Counted from the stretch's first letter, positions 8,949 through 19,256 are shown. The stretch is 64,000 bases of DNA from HXMU1420-13 sp965229525 (GCA_965229525.1 OZ245886.1:3100001-3164000); one strand, 5' to 3'. Notes: generated by a model not told the origin, from the sequence alone. A program made the numbers and translations.

Positions 8949-11900
8949 TTATTGAGTTGTAACAATTATATCGACTCGAATTGGTCGAGATTGTGCCACT
9001 TTCAAATCCACAACTTCAACGGAAAATCTATTTTGCCCACGAACAAGTCTTGGACTGATTTGAAGTCCTCGACCGATTTCTTCACCGTTTTGTCTCCAAA
9101 TTATATTAACATCAGAAACCGGGCGGTTAAAAGAAGGGGCGGTAAGTATAGTAGTTGGGTTTGTTGGGTTCCAATCAATAATTAATGGCATTGCTTGTTC
9201 TGTAAATTGAAGCGATTCAACCACATTTATTTGGAAGGTATTGGTGCTCAATGATTGGCCTTGTGGAATCCATGCAAGAACAAAATCGGAAGTACCCGGT
9301 GTGGTTGCTCTCCATGTTGATTCAAAGAAATTTTGATTGGCAAATGCCCAACTATCTCCAATGCCCAAATCATCAATAGAAATTACCCCGCCAACGGCAA
9401 TGCTTGATGGATAATAAGGTTCTACGCTTGGAATTTGAACGGGATTGATTTCAAGAAGGGTGGAATCAACTGAATTTGAGAGACCTCGTCCATCATCTTG
9501 AATTAAAAGTACAGAATATGTTCTGGCCTCTTCAATTCTGAAAGTTGGGGTTGGTAACCATTCGCCATCTAATTTCCATCTTGTAGATAAAATGTCCCCG
9601 TCTGCATCTTGCGATAACCCAGACCGCAAATTTACGTCCTGATTCTGGAATACAATTGTAGGAGCGTCTATTGTTGGCTTAGGACTACTATTTGCGAAGA
9701 AATACTTTTCAATGGTCTGGAAGTTATTTGAGGCTGATGAATTATCGGTAACTTCTAGTGTAACTTTATGGCGACCAGGTGTAATTGCTTTAACTAATTC
9801 ACTGGCATTATAACTTACAAAGCCATCATCCAGAAACCATTTAAATTGTTTGATAAAACCGTCGGGATCGTTACTGGCAAATGCATCTAATAGCAGGTCA
9901 CCCCCAGCAGGGACATTTTCCTCAAGTGTCCAGTTGATTACTGGCGGCGCATTTACTTTAATGGATTTAGTTAGACTTACCGTATTACAGTCCGTTTCAG
10001 AATTCGTCTCCAGGTTCAACGTTACAAAGTATTCACCTGGTTGGTTGAAAATATGCGTTGAGGTTAACCCATTCAATTCATCTGAACCATTTTCTGAATC
10101 TATTACCCAGGTAGCAGACTTGAAACCTCCATCAGCAACACTTCCTGATCCATCCAAAATAATTGGTTCACCGGGTGCTATCCATTCAGGTAATTCAAAA
10201 TACGCTTCCGGACCTTCAATTACTGTGATTTCCTGCGAAACCTGGGAGGTATTGCTGCACTGTCCAGACCCAGATCCTTCTACAGTAAGCATAATAGTGT
10301 AAGTACCAGGCTCGGTGAATACATGCTGGTATCTTGAACCTGTTGCAGTGTTTCCATCACCTAGATCCCAACTAAAAGAGGGAAGGGAACCTGATGGGTC
10401 GGTGCTTTGTGTACCATCTAAATGGATGGTTGAGTTTACACAAACAGTTGTCTCGGATAAATTGAATTTGGCTACCGGTGAACCTTCAATAATTATTGGA
10501 ATTTTAGCGACAGATGGTATACTAGAAAAACCGTCATCCAGAGTTAACTTAGCTTCATATACTCCGGGAGTTTCATACGAATAAGTAGGATTTGCATCTT
10601 CTGATGTAACACCATTACCAAAATCCCAACTTACTCTAAATGCATCGCCATCTGGATCATAACTTTGGCTACTGTTGAATAAAACAGTTTGACCAGTGCA
10701 AGAAGAGATCAATGAATCGACAACAGCTTCTACAGGCCGATTAATCATTACTGTGATCGATTCTTCTGTGATACTGTTGTTTAAACCAAGACCATCTTTT
10801 ACTGTAAGACCAACGAAATGTACACCTGGCTCAGGAGCTCGCCACGTAAAAGCAGATTCTCGACGTTTTGTGCCATCGGGTAAGGTCCATTCGAAAGAGA
10901 GGGCATCATTATCGAGGTCATAACTTTCTGACGCATCCAATCGAACATCAACTGAATTTGAACGCACCATATTTTCTGTAATAATGTATGGCTGGTGATT
11001 TACATTTACTACTCCTTCAACAGTTGTAGATGAATTATTTACACCATCATTATCAGTTACCGTTAGTGAAAATCTTTTTTGACCACCTTCATTAAAAAAT
11101 CGCTGAATGGTTTCACCTCTAATCTCAGTTCCGTCATCAAATCGCCAAATATAACGCTCTATATTTCCGTCATTATCGAAAGACTGGTCAGCAATAAATT
11201 TAATTTCTGTATTCGGTGTTAAGGCAATCGGATCTGTTCGCCATCTGGCCACTGGAGACTGATTGACACGAATTTGCTGCGAAGTAAACCCTTTTGCTTC
11301 TTCAAATCCTGAATCATCGGTAACTGAAAGTCCTACTGTGTGAAACCCGGGAGTATCAAGAGATAATGTGGTTTGAGCACCATTAGCCGCATTTGATCCA
11401 TTTATAAGCCAGTCATAGCTTGTGATTTGACCTTCCGCATCAAAACTTGCAGATCCATCAACAGTAAAAGGTTCATTTGGCCCAACAACAGCAGGAGCAA
11501 AGAAGGATGCCTCCGGGTAGCTATTTACTACTAACACATGCTCAGAACTTTGAATACTATTAGCAAGACTAGCACCATCATCGACAGTAAGTTTAACTGT
11601 GTAAGTCCCTGTATTTTGGTATGTATGGCTTACTTGAGGACCTGAAGCACGATTACCATCTCCAAAGTCCCATAAATAAGACTGGATATCACTTTCAATG
11701 TCTGAACTCTGGTTAGCTGCAAATTCAACAGAAGCATTTGAGGTGATAGGTACGGCAGAAATAATTGGTTGAGGAGGGGCATTCACTCGAATTGTTCGAG
11801 AAATTGACTGTACCGAATTTGATGCGCCTCTTTGATCATCAACCTGAAGCGTAATTTCGTAATCACCCGGTGTATCTAAAGTTAGAGTTGTTATATCAGA

Positions 11901-13667
11901 ACTTGCGATGATTGAATTATCTAATAACCAGGTAAAAGCGAGATCATCAACATTTGGATCTGTTGATTCGATTGCATTAAGTGTTAACACATCTCCGGGA
12001 GCGATATATTCGCTTACTGTGAAACGAGGTTCTGGTGCAGCGTTTATTTCATAAACTCGATTTATAGTATAAGTCGCATTATTCGAACCGGTATTGTCAT
12101 TTATGGTAAGGCGTACAGGATAAACGCCTGGTTGTGGATGCGATACTGTCACACTCGGACCTGTTGAATTTGGTTCAACTCCAAGGCCTTCCCAAAGAAA
12201 AGACAGCTGATCATTATCAGAATCGGAAGAGTTTTGAACTGAAATCGTAATTGGTTCATCAGTTCCGGAGATACTTGGAACAACAATCTCCGCGTAAGGC
12301 TGAGTATTAACTCGAACGGATACAGATTGCTCCGCAATACTACAATTAACAAATGTACCACCATCTGATACTTGTAATGTAATATTATATAAACCAGATA
12401 CCGTATTTGAGAAAGAGTAAGTCGGTTCGTTACCTCTGCGGGTTCCATTTACAAACCATGAGTATTCGATTTCTTGTCCCTCGAGATCATAACTGTCTGT
12501 ACCGCTGAGTACCAATATTTCAGACGGGGATATAATCTCTTTAGGAGAATACAGAGTTGCAATAGGAGGGGTATTTACAAATACAACTTGTTGATAAGCC
12601 CAATACTCTGGATAAAATGATCTGTCATTTGGAATTAAAATTTCAATTGGAACCTGGCCACGGTCTTCAAAACTAATAGTAGGTCTGGCTCCGGAAGCAA
12701 TTTGAGTATTGTTTAGTAACCATTGGGCACGACTTAAATCAGAATTCGAGAAAAAGCTACCGGATAATTCGAATGTCTTATCTGTACAAGCCGTACGAGC
12801 CTCAACTTCGCTAATAGCAAGTTCCGGTATAGCCGACTCTGAAAGAGCAATAGGTTCAAATTCCCAAAGCACTGGAGAATCCACGCCAAATACAGTTAGA
12901 GTATTCAACCGCTGAGATGACCCCGTTATTTGAAGACCCCACTTATTTTCTAAACCAAATTTAGAGAAGGGTAGTTGAGTTTCGCTGAGTGAATATGTAT
13001 CTCCAAACGAATCGATCTTATTCGCATCTGAGTCTTCCTCTCCATTTACTTCAAGAGCAGGAGATGAGTAGTCATTCTCATTGAAATATGGCTTAAGTTG
13101 AAATAATGTACTTTCAGTTGAACCGTAAACACCGACAGATAAATCGATAGCAATTATCTTCCATGCATCAGATCCTAAAATCTGGCCGGTTGCAGATATC
13201 ACTCTAAAATTGAAACTATTTACATCGTCACCATCATCCGCAGTGACCCTTATAATATATCCATTACCTACAGAAGTAATGTTTGAAAGTGGAACCCATC
13301 GATTCTTAAAGCGTTCTTCGTTTCTTGTTAAAAGATTTGTAATTGCAGGACCATCAAAATTTTTAGAACTAACTGAATTGCCATTTATGGTGTATATATC
13401 ATCAAAAGAATAAACCGAGAAATTTGTAGATGTATTGGCTTCGCCCTGGGTTATTAGATCAACAGCGCCACCAAGGCCTGCATCAAAAATTTGAATGCTT
13501 CCATTTGCAGCATCCGAATTTGGTTTTACCCAAATATCATACTGATTTCGGTTGTCTCCACTTGCAACTTCAACGCCAGAGCCGGAAATAGATAAATACA
13601 TTTCCTGGGCAAAACTAACGCCCGATATGACTAATAATACCGCAACTAGTACGATTTTTTTGAGCAT
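8949..13667 (-). CDS. Secreted protein of many PKD repeats
   Basis: The 1572 residues begin with a signal peptide (MLKKIVLVAVLLVISGVSFAQ). From about residue 345 to 1370 they form roughly a dozen PKD-type immunoglobulin-like repeats. Each carries the signature 'D.dG....Y.WdfGDG.....t..hty..pG.y.v.L.v.D', for example SYLWDFGDGN and SWDFGNGV. PKD domains usually hold extracellular proteins apart or bind polysaccharide and protein. Unlike the other large secreted proteins in this window it lacks the NYPNPFNPST-type T9SS sorting domain and ends DIIVTTQ. It may therefore stay in the periplasm or use another route. It is the last gene of an operon, 7 bases after the FecR-domain gene. The precise role is unknown. 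Confidence 0.9.
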   Translation of the reverse strand: MLKKIVLVAVLLVISGVSFAQEMYLSISGSGVEVASGDNRNQYDIWVKPNSDAANGSIQIFDAGLGGAVDLITQGEANTSTNFSVYSFDDIYTINGNSVSSKNFDGPAITNLLTRNEERFKNRWVPLSNITSVGNGYIIRVTADDGDDVNSFNFRVISATGQILGSDAWKIIAIDLSVGVYGSTESTLFQLKPYFNENDYSSPALEVNGEEDSDANKIDSFGDTYSLSETQLPFSKFGLENKWGLQITGSSQRLNTLTVFGVDSPVLWEFEPIALSESAIPELAISEVEARTACTDKTFELSGSFFSNSDLSRAQWLLNNTQIASGARPTISFEDRGQVPIEILIPNDRSFYPEYWAYQQVVFVNTPPIATLYSPKEIISPSEILVLSGTDSYDLEGQEIEYSWFVNGTRRGNEPTYSFSNTVSGLYNITLQVSDGGTFVNCSIAEQSVSVRVNTQPYAEIVVPSISGTDEPITISVQNSSDSDNDQLSFLWEGLGVEPNSTGPSVTVSHPQPGVYPVRLTINDNTGSNNATYTINRVYEINAAPEPRFTVSEYIAPGDVLTLNAIESTDPNVDDLAFTWLLDNSIIASSDITTLTLDTPGDYEITLQVDDQRGASNSVQSISRTIRVNAPPQPIISAVPITSNASVEFAANQSSDIESDIQSYLWDFGDGNRASGPQVSHTYQNTGTYTVKLTVDDGASLANSIQSSEHVLVVNSYPEASFFAPAVVGPNEPFTVDGSASFDAEGQITSYDWLINGSNAANGAQTTLSLDTPGFHTVGLSVTDDSGFEEAKGFTSQQIRVNQSPVARWRTDPIALTPNTEIKFIADQSFDNDGNIERYIWRFDDGTEIRGETIQRFFNEGGQKRFSLTVTDNDGVNNSSTTVEGVVNVNHQPYIITENMVRSNSVDVRLDASESYDLDNDALSFEWTLPDGTKRRESAFTWRAPEPGVHFVGLTVKDGLGLNNSITEESITVMINRPVEAVVDSLISSCTGQTVLFNSSQSYDPDGDAFRVSWDFGNGVTSEDANPTYSYETPGVYEAKLTLDDGFSSIPSVAKIPIIIEGSPVAKFNLSETTVCVNSTIHLDGTQSTDPSGSLPSFSWDLGDGNTATGSRYQHVFTEPGTYTIMLTVEGSGSGQCSNTSQVSQEITVIEGPEAYFELPEWIAPGEPIILDGSGSVADGGFKSATWVIDSENGSDELNGLTSTHIFNQPGEYFVTLNLETNSETDCNTVSLTKSIKVNAPPVINWTLEENVPAGGDLLLDAFASNDPDGFIKQFKWFLDDGFVSYNASELVKAITPGRHKVTLEVTDNSSASNNFQTIEKYFFANSSPKPTIDAPTIVFQNQDVNLRSGLSQDADGDILSTRWKLDGEWLPTPTFRIEEARTYSVLLIQDDGRGLSNSVDSTLLEINPVQIPSVEPYYPSSIAVGGVISIDDLGIGDSWAFANQNFFESTWRATTPGTSDFVLAWIPQGQSLSTNTFQINVVESLQFTEQAMPLIIDWNPTNPTTILTAPSFNRPVSDVNIIWRQNGEEIGRGLQISPRLVRGQNRFSVEVVDLKVAQSRPIRVDIIVTTQ

Positions 13668-13674
13668 GAAATAG

Positions 13675-15441
13675 TTAGTTAGCTTCTACTGTAAATGATT
13701 TTGATAGGTATGATTCACCCGTTCTAATATCCTTAAATGTAATGGAAAGTTCGCCTTGTTGCATACTCATTGTTATGCCCCATCTACCTTGCGAATCTGT
13801 TTGAACTCTTCTGGTTGTACCTGCATTATTAATAATGACTTCAAGCCCGGGATATGCTCTGGAAGAAATCGTAACAGAAGGTCGTTCTATGCGGATAGGA
13901 TTACGCCCGGTAGCTCCACTGAGTGCAAAGTTGAATAAAATTTCTTCAGTTAGATAAACAACACGTACCCCTCGAACAGTATTGTTGCCTGAATTGTCAG
14001 TTGCAACAATTGAAGCCATTTGGTCTGCTGTAAGATTATCAAGTTGTTCGGTAAATCTTCCAGTAGCATCTACATCAATACGTTGGTTATTGATTAAAAC
14101 ACGAGCATCAGGTTGTGTAGCGCCAGTTATAATTGCAGAATTTGTCTTTGTAAATAAAATATTCCCATTCAGATTATCTACAAAGGCCGGAGGTGGCTGA
14201 TTATCTACATTTCTAATAATTCTAGTTGCTTCAGAATAAGGCCCACGAAGTCCTAGCCGATCCACTGATTGCACACGAACATATGTATTACCAATTGGCA
14301 GATATGAAAGTAATGCTGTGTTATTACTTACACGAATTTCTTCTAAGTCAGCGTCGAATGTTGGGCTTGTACTTCTTTGAACGATATAGGAATCAGCATC
14401 ATCGACAAACTGGAAAGGAAAGATTACCTGCTCCGAGTAAAGTATAGTGTCATTCGAAGCCCAAACTAAGTCTGGCGAAGGGAGTAATTGTACTGGCGGG
14501 GTAGGAGCCTGACCTTCTCTTACAATGGTTCCCTCATTTTCACGGATTGTAATTGTTACATCACTTGCACTTACATTTGCAATCCCATCATAATTTGTGA
14601 GTTTAATTGTTTCCTGGCCATCAGACTCCGCATAGAAATTTGTTGTCTGTAATTCAGACTGTGAACTTCCTGCGTTTAAAATGTATTTGCTTCTTTCAGC
14701 TGCTACCGAAGATAATTTTGCTAATAATCCACCTTCTTGCAGAGTAATCTCAGTATCTGAGGTTTCGTTTAAACGATCAACCCTCGACTTTCGGATTACT
14801 GCCGTTGTATTTGGATCTATTAAAATTTTTGTACCATCTGTAAATCCCAGATTTGCGTAGCTTTCGGTTCCGGTTTTTAAACCATCTGCTTCTTTGAATA
14901 AATCGCCAATACTGGCAAGTTGCCAACTGCCTAAAAGTCCAAGTCTTTTGTCTACTTTACCTTTCTTTTGTTCTAATTGTGCCTGAACCTCGATCATACG
15001 ATTTTCCATTAAGGCAAATTCAACTTCATCAACTTTTGATTCTATTTCATTTCCTAAATTTATGGCATCATTTGCATTTCCATTCTTTACTGCATCATCG
15101 TAAGAATTAATTGCAAGTGTGGCTGTAATTAATTCGTCTTTAGCAAAAATGGTAGCACCATTTGTAATAAGCGTTCGAACTCTATCTTTTTGTTCAACTG
15201 TTTTTGCGGTTATATCAGAAATAGTTCGTAGCTGTTGTAAATCGGACTGAGTAAGAGTAAATGTATTAGCCTGGATGTTTCTCTCGGCTAGGGATACAAT
15301 GAGTGGCCAATTTAATGTGTCGCCGGTGTAGCGAAGAGCTATATTTTGAAGTTCCGCTGAAGCAAAAGTGACATCATTATTCTGGGCTTGAATATGTCCT
15401 GAGAAAACAATTGTAAGTACAGCTATAAAAACGAATTTCAT
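13675..15441 (-). CDS. Secreted FecR-domain protein with Ig-like repeats
   Basis: A signal peptide (MKFVFIAVLTIVFSGHIQAQ) leads into an N-terminal helical stretch with a charged coiled segment. A FecR-like domain follows around residues 180-260, recognised by GDLFKEADGLKTGTES and FTDGTKILIDPNT and by the alternating strand pattern. In FecR, this domain transmits a surface signal, and many secreted proteins carry it as a peptidoglycan- or glycan-associated beta-sandwich. The rest contains fibronectin/Ig-like modules, including two with GRFTEQL- and GRWGITM-type turns typical of repeated 'bacterial Ig' domains. It sits between a sensor kinase and a PKD protein, 4 and 7 bases away, so all three are one transcript. 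Confidence 0.85.
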   Translation of the reverse strand: MKFVFIAVLTIVFSGHIQAQNNDVTFASAELQNIALRYTGDTLNWPLIVSLAERNIQANTFTLTQSDLQQLRTISDITAKTVEQKDRVRTLITNGATIFAKDELITATLAINSYDDAVKNGNANDAINLGNEIESKVDEVEFALMENRMIEVQAQLEQKKGKVDKRLGLLGSWQLASIGDLFKEADGLKTGTESYANLGFTDGTKILIDPNTTAVIRKSRVDRLNETSDTEITLQEGGLLAKLSSVAAERSKYILNAGSSQSELQTTNFYAESDGQETIKLTNYDGIANVSASDVTITIRENEGTIVREGQAPTPPVQLLPSPDLVWASNDTILYSEQVIFPFQFVDDADSYIVQRSTSPTFDADLEEIRVSNNTALLSYLPIGNTYVRVQSVDRLGLRGPYSEATRIIRNVDNQPPPAFVDNLNGNILFTKTNSAIITGATQPDARVLINNQRIDVDATGRFTEQLDNLTADQMASIVATDNSGNNTVRGVRVVYLTEEILFNFALSGATGRNPIRIERPSVTISSRAYPGLEVIINNAGTTRRVQTDSQGRWGITMSMQQGELSITFKDIRTGESYLSKSFTVEAN

Positions 15442-15445
15442 TTAA

Positions 15446-17578
15446 TTATTCAGCGTCTTTTCGAGGAAGAACAATAGTAAATTTACTTCCAATATCATCA
15501 TTAGATTCTAAAAGTACATCACCATTATGTCTGTTTACAATTTCTTTTACATAAGCTAGACCTAAGCCGGTACCTTTTTCTCTTGCGGATTTTATATTAG
15601 AACGAACTCGGTAAAATTTATCGAAAACTTTCTTCTGATCTTCTAAACTAATTCCAAAACCATGATCAATAACACTAATATCTATGGTGTTTTCGGTTTC
15701 TTTTAACTCTATTTCTATTGTTCTGTCCTTATCCCCGTATTTGATGGCATTACTCACCAAATTTTGAATGGCATCGAAAAGAAGATCTTTACTGCCTTTT
15801 GAGACAAAATTTGTGCCTTTTGCTGTAATATCAATTTTTAAATTTTTCTCTTGCAATAATGAATTAGAGACAGACTTGACGTCGTTTACAATTTGGAAGA
15901 GGTCTACATCGAGGTATTCGACTGGTATTCGCCCATATTCAAGGCGTTGAACATCAAGGAATCTGTTAACAAGGTCGTTCATACGTTCCCCACTCAAATA
16001 CACTTCTTTGAGTAGTTCTCTCTGTTCATCGGCCGACATACTTGAATTATCGATCATCAATTTTGAAAGCCCAACCACACCGGTAATTGGATTCTTCAGC
16101 TCGTGAACGATGATATTTATCATGTCTGTGCGTTTCATATCCACAAGTCGGTCTTTGGTCTTATCATGAAGAATTACAAGGGCGCCTTGTGGATTTTGGT
16201 CCTCATCTTCAAATGAAACGTACTGATAATCATAGAAATAGGTAGTCTCCTCATCAATAAAATGAGCCAATTCAGCTCTGTCAATTTTTATTGAATATGG
16301 ATTTGGGAAATGGACCGTTTGATTTGATTTAGTCAATTCTACTTTTGTGTTACCAAGTATTTCATCGAACTCGATATCATGAGGATTTTTGCCAAATCCT
16401 TCAATAAATTCTACGAAGTGATTATTTGCAAATCGGAATTTTCCTGAATTGTCTAGTATGCCTATCAAATCCTCTGAGTAGGTCATCATGTATCTGTTTT
16501 TCCATTCTTCGAGGATTATTTTTTCTACGTTTATCTTTTGATAGCGGTGAAGGGTGATCCTGATATTTTCAAGAGTTTCCCTCATGTTTTTAAATTCCGG
16601 TAATTCTACCTCGCGAATAACATGATCAAAATCGAGGTTGCTGATGTAATCGACATCAATAAGAATGTTTTCTATAGGTTTATTTACTCTGAAGCTTACA
16701 TAGAAACTGAACATCACCATTAAAGCTAAAATACCAGCTGCTGTTAATGCTGAAAAAAGCACCAAATTATTTACTGGTTGAAGAATAAAATCATCCTCTA
16801 CAGCAATTAAATGCCAAAAAGGTATAGTTTGAAATCTTGAAGACATTACAAACCAGTTGCCACCCTCGAGTGTAATAGTGGTTTCTTCTGAATATGAAGC
16901 ATCGCCAATAAGCTCTTGCGGAAATTCAACTACTTGATTAGGAAAAAGGTTTTGACCCGTTTCTGTGACAATATTTGCTGCATAATTGCCTCCAAGTGGT
17001 ATATCTCTGAGTTCAGTTGCTATTCCATTAGCATTGAAGTGCATGGTCAACGTAAGGAGAATAGGCTCAGATTCTCCGTTACCAGTGAATGATTCAATCT
17101 GTAATGTGCGCTGAGCAATCAAAAAATTGAAATCCTGAGATCTATCAACTACCCAGGCTGTATTTGTGCGAGGGTCTAATCTAGATTCATACCAGTTTGA
17201 GATACCTGAAGGAAAAGCAAGATCTTCAAAAATAGTACGAGTGAATTCAACCGATTGTGTAGCGCCAATCTCATTTATAGTTACTCGAATTAGCCCTGGA
17301 GTATAATTTATTGCTCTTCGGGCAATGCCTTCGATAGAGCCGGGGTCTTGAATGATATCTTCAGCGAGAAAACTAGTTGAATTTAACCAATTTCGTATGG
17401 TCTCATCGGCTCGTTGAAGGGAGTATTCCTGTAATTGGGATACAATAGTGGTTCTTTCATTTATTATTGCTTTTTTATACTCAGGTCGGATAAATACCCA
17501 CATAAGAATAAAAGCAACGACCACGAGCGTGGTAGAGATAAAGAAGATTCTATTTCGAAGTGTTAGATCTTTATACAT
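15446..17578 (-). CDS. Membrane sensor histidine kinase with PAS domain
   Basis: The 710-residue protein has a transmembrane helix at about residues 9-30, an extracytoplasmic sensor region of about 240 residues and a second helix near 275-297. A HAMP-like linker and a PAS-like region follow (LIGILDNSGKFRFANNHF). The HisKA dimerisation helix carries the phospho-acceptor His492 in IVHELKNPITG. The ATPase domain shows the N box (NLVSNAIKYG), G1 (DHGFGI), F box (FDKFYRV) and G2 (GTGLGLAYV). No response regulator lies next to it, so its partner is encoded elsewhere. It heads the operon with the FecR-domain and PKD proteins, which may be its sensory or output companions at the envelope. Confidence 0.92.
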   Translation of the reverse strand: MYKDLTLRNRIFFISTTLVVVAFILMWVFIRPEYKKAIINERTTIVSQLQEYSLQRADETIRNWLNSTSFLAEDIIQDPGSIEGIARRAINYTPGLIRVTINEIGATQSVEFTRTIFEDLAFPSGISNWYESRLDPRTNTAWVVDRSQDFNFLIAQRTLQIESFTGNGESEPILLTLTMHFNANGIATELRDIPLGGNYAANIVTETGQNLFPNQVVEFPQELIGDASYSEETTITLEGGNWFVMSSRFQTIPFWHLIAVEDDFILQPVNNLVLFSALTAAGILALMVMFSFYVSFRVNKPIENILIDVDYISNLDFDHVIREVELPEFKNMRETLENIRITLHRYQKINVEKIILEEWKNRYMMTYSEDLIGILDNSGKFRFANNHFVEFIEGFGKNPHDIEFDEILGNTKVELTKSNQTVHFPNPYSIKIDRAELAHFIDEETTYFYDYQYVSFEDEDQNPQGALVILHDKTKDRLVDMKRTDMINIIVHELKNPITGVVGLSKLMIDNSSMSADEQRELLKEVYLSGERMNDLVNRFLDVQRLEYGRIPVEYLDVDLFQIVNDVKSVSNSLLQEKNLKIDITAKGTNFVSKGSKDLLFDAIQNLVSNAIKYGDKDRTIEIELKETENTIDISVIDHGFGISLEDQKKVFDKFYRVRSNIKSAREKGTGLGLAYVKEIVNRHNGDVLLESNDDIGSKFTIVLPRKDAE

Positions 17579-18017
17579 AGTATCAGAATAACCAAATTTG
17601 TGGCAATCCTTACTTAATTACGATTAGAATCGTCTTAATTTTTTGATTCTTAAGTGATTGAAATGATTTTTTAATTTTTCCATCACATTTATTTTTTTGT
17701 TGCTTGATTTGTGCACAAATATGCAGCATTGGACTTTAAATAGGCTATTTTTTACGAGTCATGCGAATTCTTAGGATTGATAGAGAATAGAATTAAAAGT
17801 ATTGACTAACATCCAATATTTATCTGGATGTTATACAAAGCATTTGAACCAAATTTCTGTGCTTAGCCTGTGCATTCTAAGTTTGATATTTTCGTTTAAC
17901 AACTAATAACAAGAATATTAAACAAGGGGCATTTTTTTAAGAATTCCAGAAGATTCTTTCTCTAATATTTTTTCTACTTTTGGGAGCTAATAAAATTTCT
18001 AAAAAATCGAGTGAATA
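17579..18017. other. 439-base divergent intergenic region
   Basis: This gap separates the minus-strand kinase operon from alanine dehydrogenase. It should hold both promoters. It is strongly AT-rich. A perfect TAnnTTTG element (TAAGTTTG, 17878-17885) points towards ald, but I find no well-spaced -33 TTG, so I do not call a promoter. A clear dyad lies at 17807-17833 and is listed separately. A frame at 17937-18161 on the minus strand crosses the ald start and looks spurious. Confidence 0.5.
17807..17833. promoter_or_regulatory. Perfect 9-bp inverted repeat upstream of ald
   Basis: TAACATCCA and TGGATGTTA are separated by nine bases (ATATTTATC). The repeat lies about 185 bases before the ald start and 230 bases before the divergent kinase operon. 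No T-run follows, so it is not a terminator; a dimeric repressor or activator site is the likelier reading. Which of the two transcripts it controls is not clear. Confidence 0.45.
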
Positions 18018-19133
18018 ATGATTATTGGAGTCCCTAAGGAAATAAAACCTCAAGAAAATCGTGTGGCAATTCAACCTGGCGGAGTCATGCAATTGAAAAG
18101 GAATGGTCATACCGTTTACGTGGAGCAAAATGCCGGAAATGGTAGCGGTTTTACTGATCAAATGTACATAGATGCAGGTGCAGAAATTCTAAATGATGTA
18201 GATGATTTATGGAATCGTGCCGAGATGATCATGAAGGTAAAAGAACCAATTGCAGTGGAATATCCGCGCATGAAAGAGGGGCAGGTTATTTTCACTTATT
18301 TCCATTTTGCAGCTGATGAAAAGTTAACCAAAGCAGTTGTTGATTCTAAGTGTATTGCAATTGCTTATGAAACAGTTGAAAAAGTGGATGGCTCTTTACC
18401 ATTACTAATTCCTATGAGTGAAGTAGCCGGAAGGATGGCAGCACAGGAAGCGGCTGTTTACTTAGAGAAACCAAAAGGCGGTCGTGGCATGTTAATGGGA
18501 GGTATTCCAGGTGTTCGTCCGGCAAAAGTATTAGTACTTGGTGGTGGAATTGTTGGTGTTCATGCAGCAAAGATAGCTGCTGGAATGGGGGCTGATACAA
18601 CGATTATGGATATCAATATGTCTAGATTACGCTACCTCGATGATGTAATGCCTAAAAACATCAACACATTTTTCTCTTCTGAAGCGAATATTAGAGACAT
18701 GCTCCCTTACGTAGATGCAATTATCGGGGCTGTTTTAAAGCCAGGTGCAAAAGCACCGCATCTGGTTACCAAAGACATGCTAAAAGAAATGCGACCCGGT
18801 ACAGTACTGGTTGATGTTGCTATTGATCAGGGTGGCTGCTTTGAAACATCGAAACCAACCACTCACCAGGACCCAACTTATTTTGTGGATGATGTATTGC
18901 ATTACTGTGTTGCAAATATGCCAGGTGCAGTACCGTACACATCAACGCTTGGCCTAACAAATGTAACCCTGCCATATGCAGTAGCATTAGCAAATAAAGG
19001 CTGGAAACAAGCTATTATAGATGACCAGGAATTGAAAATGGGATTGAACATCGCAAAAGGAACCATTGTTTATGCAGATGTTGCAAATGCCTTTGGTCTG
19101 GATTGGGATGAGGTTGAATCAGTTTTAAACTAA
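18018..19133 (+). CDS. ald: Alanine dehydrogenase
   Basis: The enzyme interconverts L-alanine and pyruvate plus ammonia with NAD. At 371 residues it has family length. The N-terminus MIIGVPKEIKPQENRVA is diagnostic of the AlaDH/PNT family. The substrate-binding region contains FTYFHFAADE with the conserved His. The NAD site is VLVLGGGIVGVHAAKIA with the acidic TIMDINM strand end. AIDQGGCFETSKPTTH and ANMPGAVPYTSTLGL complete the set. Unlike transhydrogenase alpha it has no membrane part. It is a single-gene unit with a strong terminator 27 bases after the stop. Confidence 0.97.
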   Translation: MIIGVPKEIKPQENRVAIQPGGVMQLKRNGHTVYVEQNAGNGSGFTDQMYIDAGAEILNDVDDLWNRAEMIMKVKEPIAVEYPRMKEGQVIFTYFHFAADEKLTKAVVDSKCIAIAYETVEKVDGSLPLLIPMSEVAGRMAAQEAAVYLEKPKGGRGMLMGGIPGVRPAKVLVLGGGIVGVHAAKIAAGMGADTTIMDINMSRLRYLDDVMPKNINTFFSSEANIRDMLPYVDAIIGAVLKPGAKAPHLVTKDMLKEMRPGTVLVDVAIDQGGCFETSKPTTHQDPTYFVDDVLHYCVANMPGAVPYTSTLGLTNVTLPYAVALANKGWKQAIIDDQELKMGLNIAKGTIVYADVANAFGLDWDEVESVLN

Positions 19134-19159
19134 TTTATTTATTTAGATCACATTTATTT

Positions 19160-19192
19160 AAGGAACTGCCAAAAATGGTAGTTCCTTTTTTT
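19160..19192 (+). terminator. Intrinsic terminator of ald
   Basis: The arms AAGGAACTGCCA and TGGTAGTTCCTT, with one G-T pair, enclose the loop AAAA and are followed by a run of T. The hairpin begins 26 bases after the ald stop codon. Confidence 0.85.
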
Positions 19193-19238
19193 ATGCCTAT
19201 TAATTCCATTTTGTCTGTAACTCATTGGCCTGTCTGGC

Positions 19239-19256
19239 TCTACATTATAGTGCTGT
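19239..19256 (+). promoter_or_regulatory. Candidate 7-4-7 dyad operator, first copy
   Basis: TCTACAT-TATA-GTGCTGT lies 123 bases before the start of the 1720-residue secreted protein. It fits the half-site pattern ACYRCAT-N4-ATGYRGT with three mismatches and is the weakest of four such sites in front of genes in this region. It is only worth attention together with the copies at 24578, 30073 and 39669. Confidence 0.25.

Noticed and set aside
17831..17885. Sigma-70-like or TAnnTTTG promoter for ald
   Set aside because: TTGACT (17802) and TATACA (17832) are 24 bases apart, too far; TAAGTTTG at 17878 has no TTG at a suitable distance.
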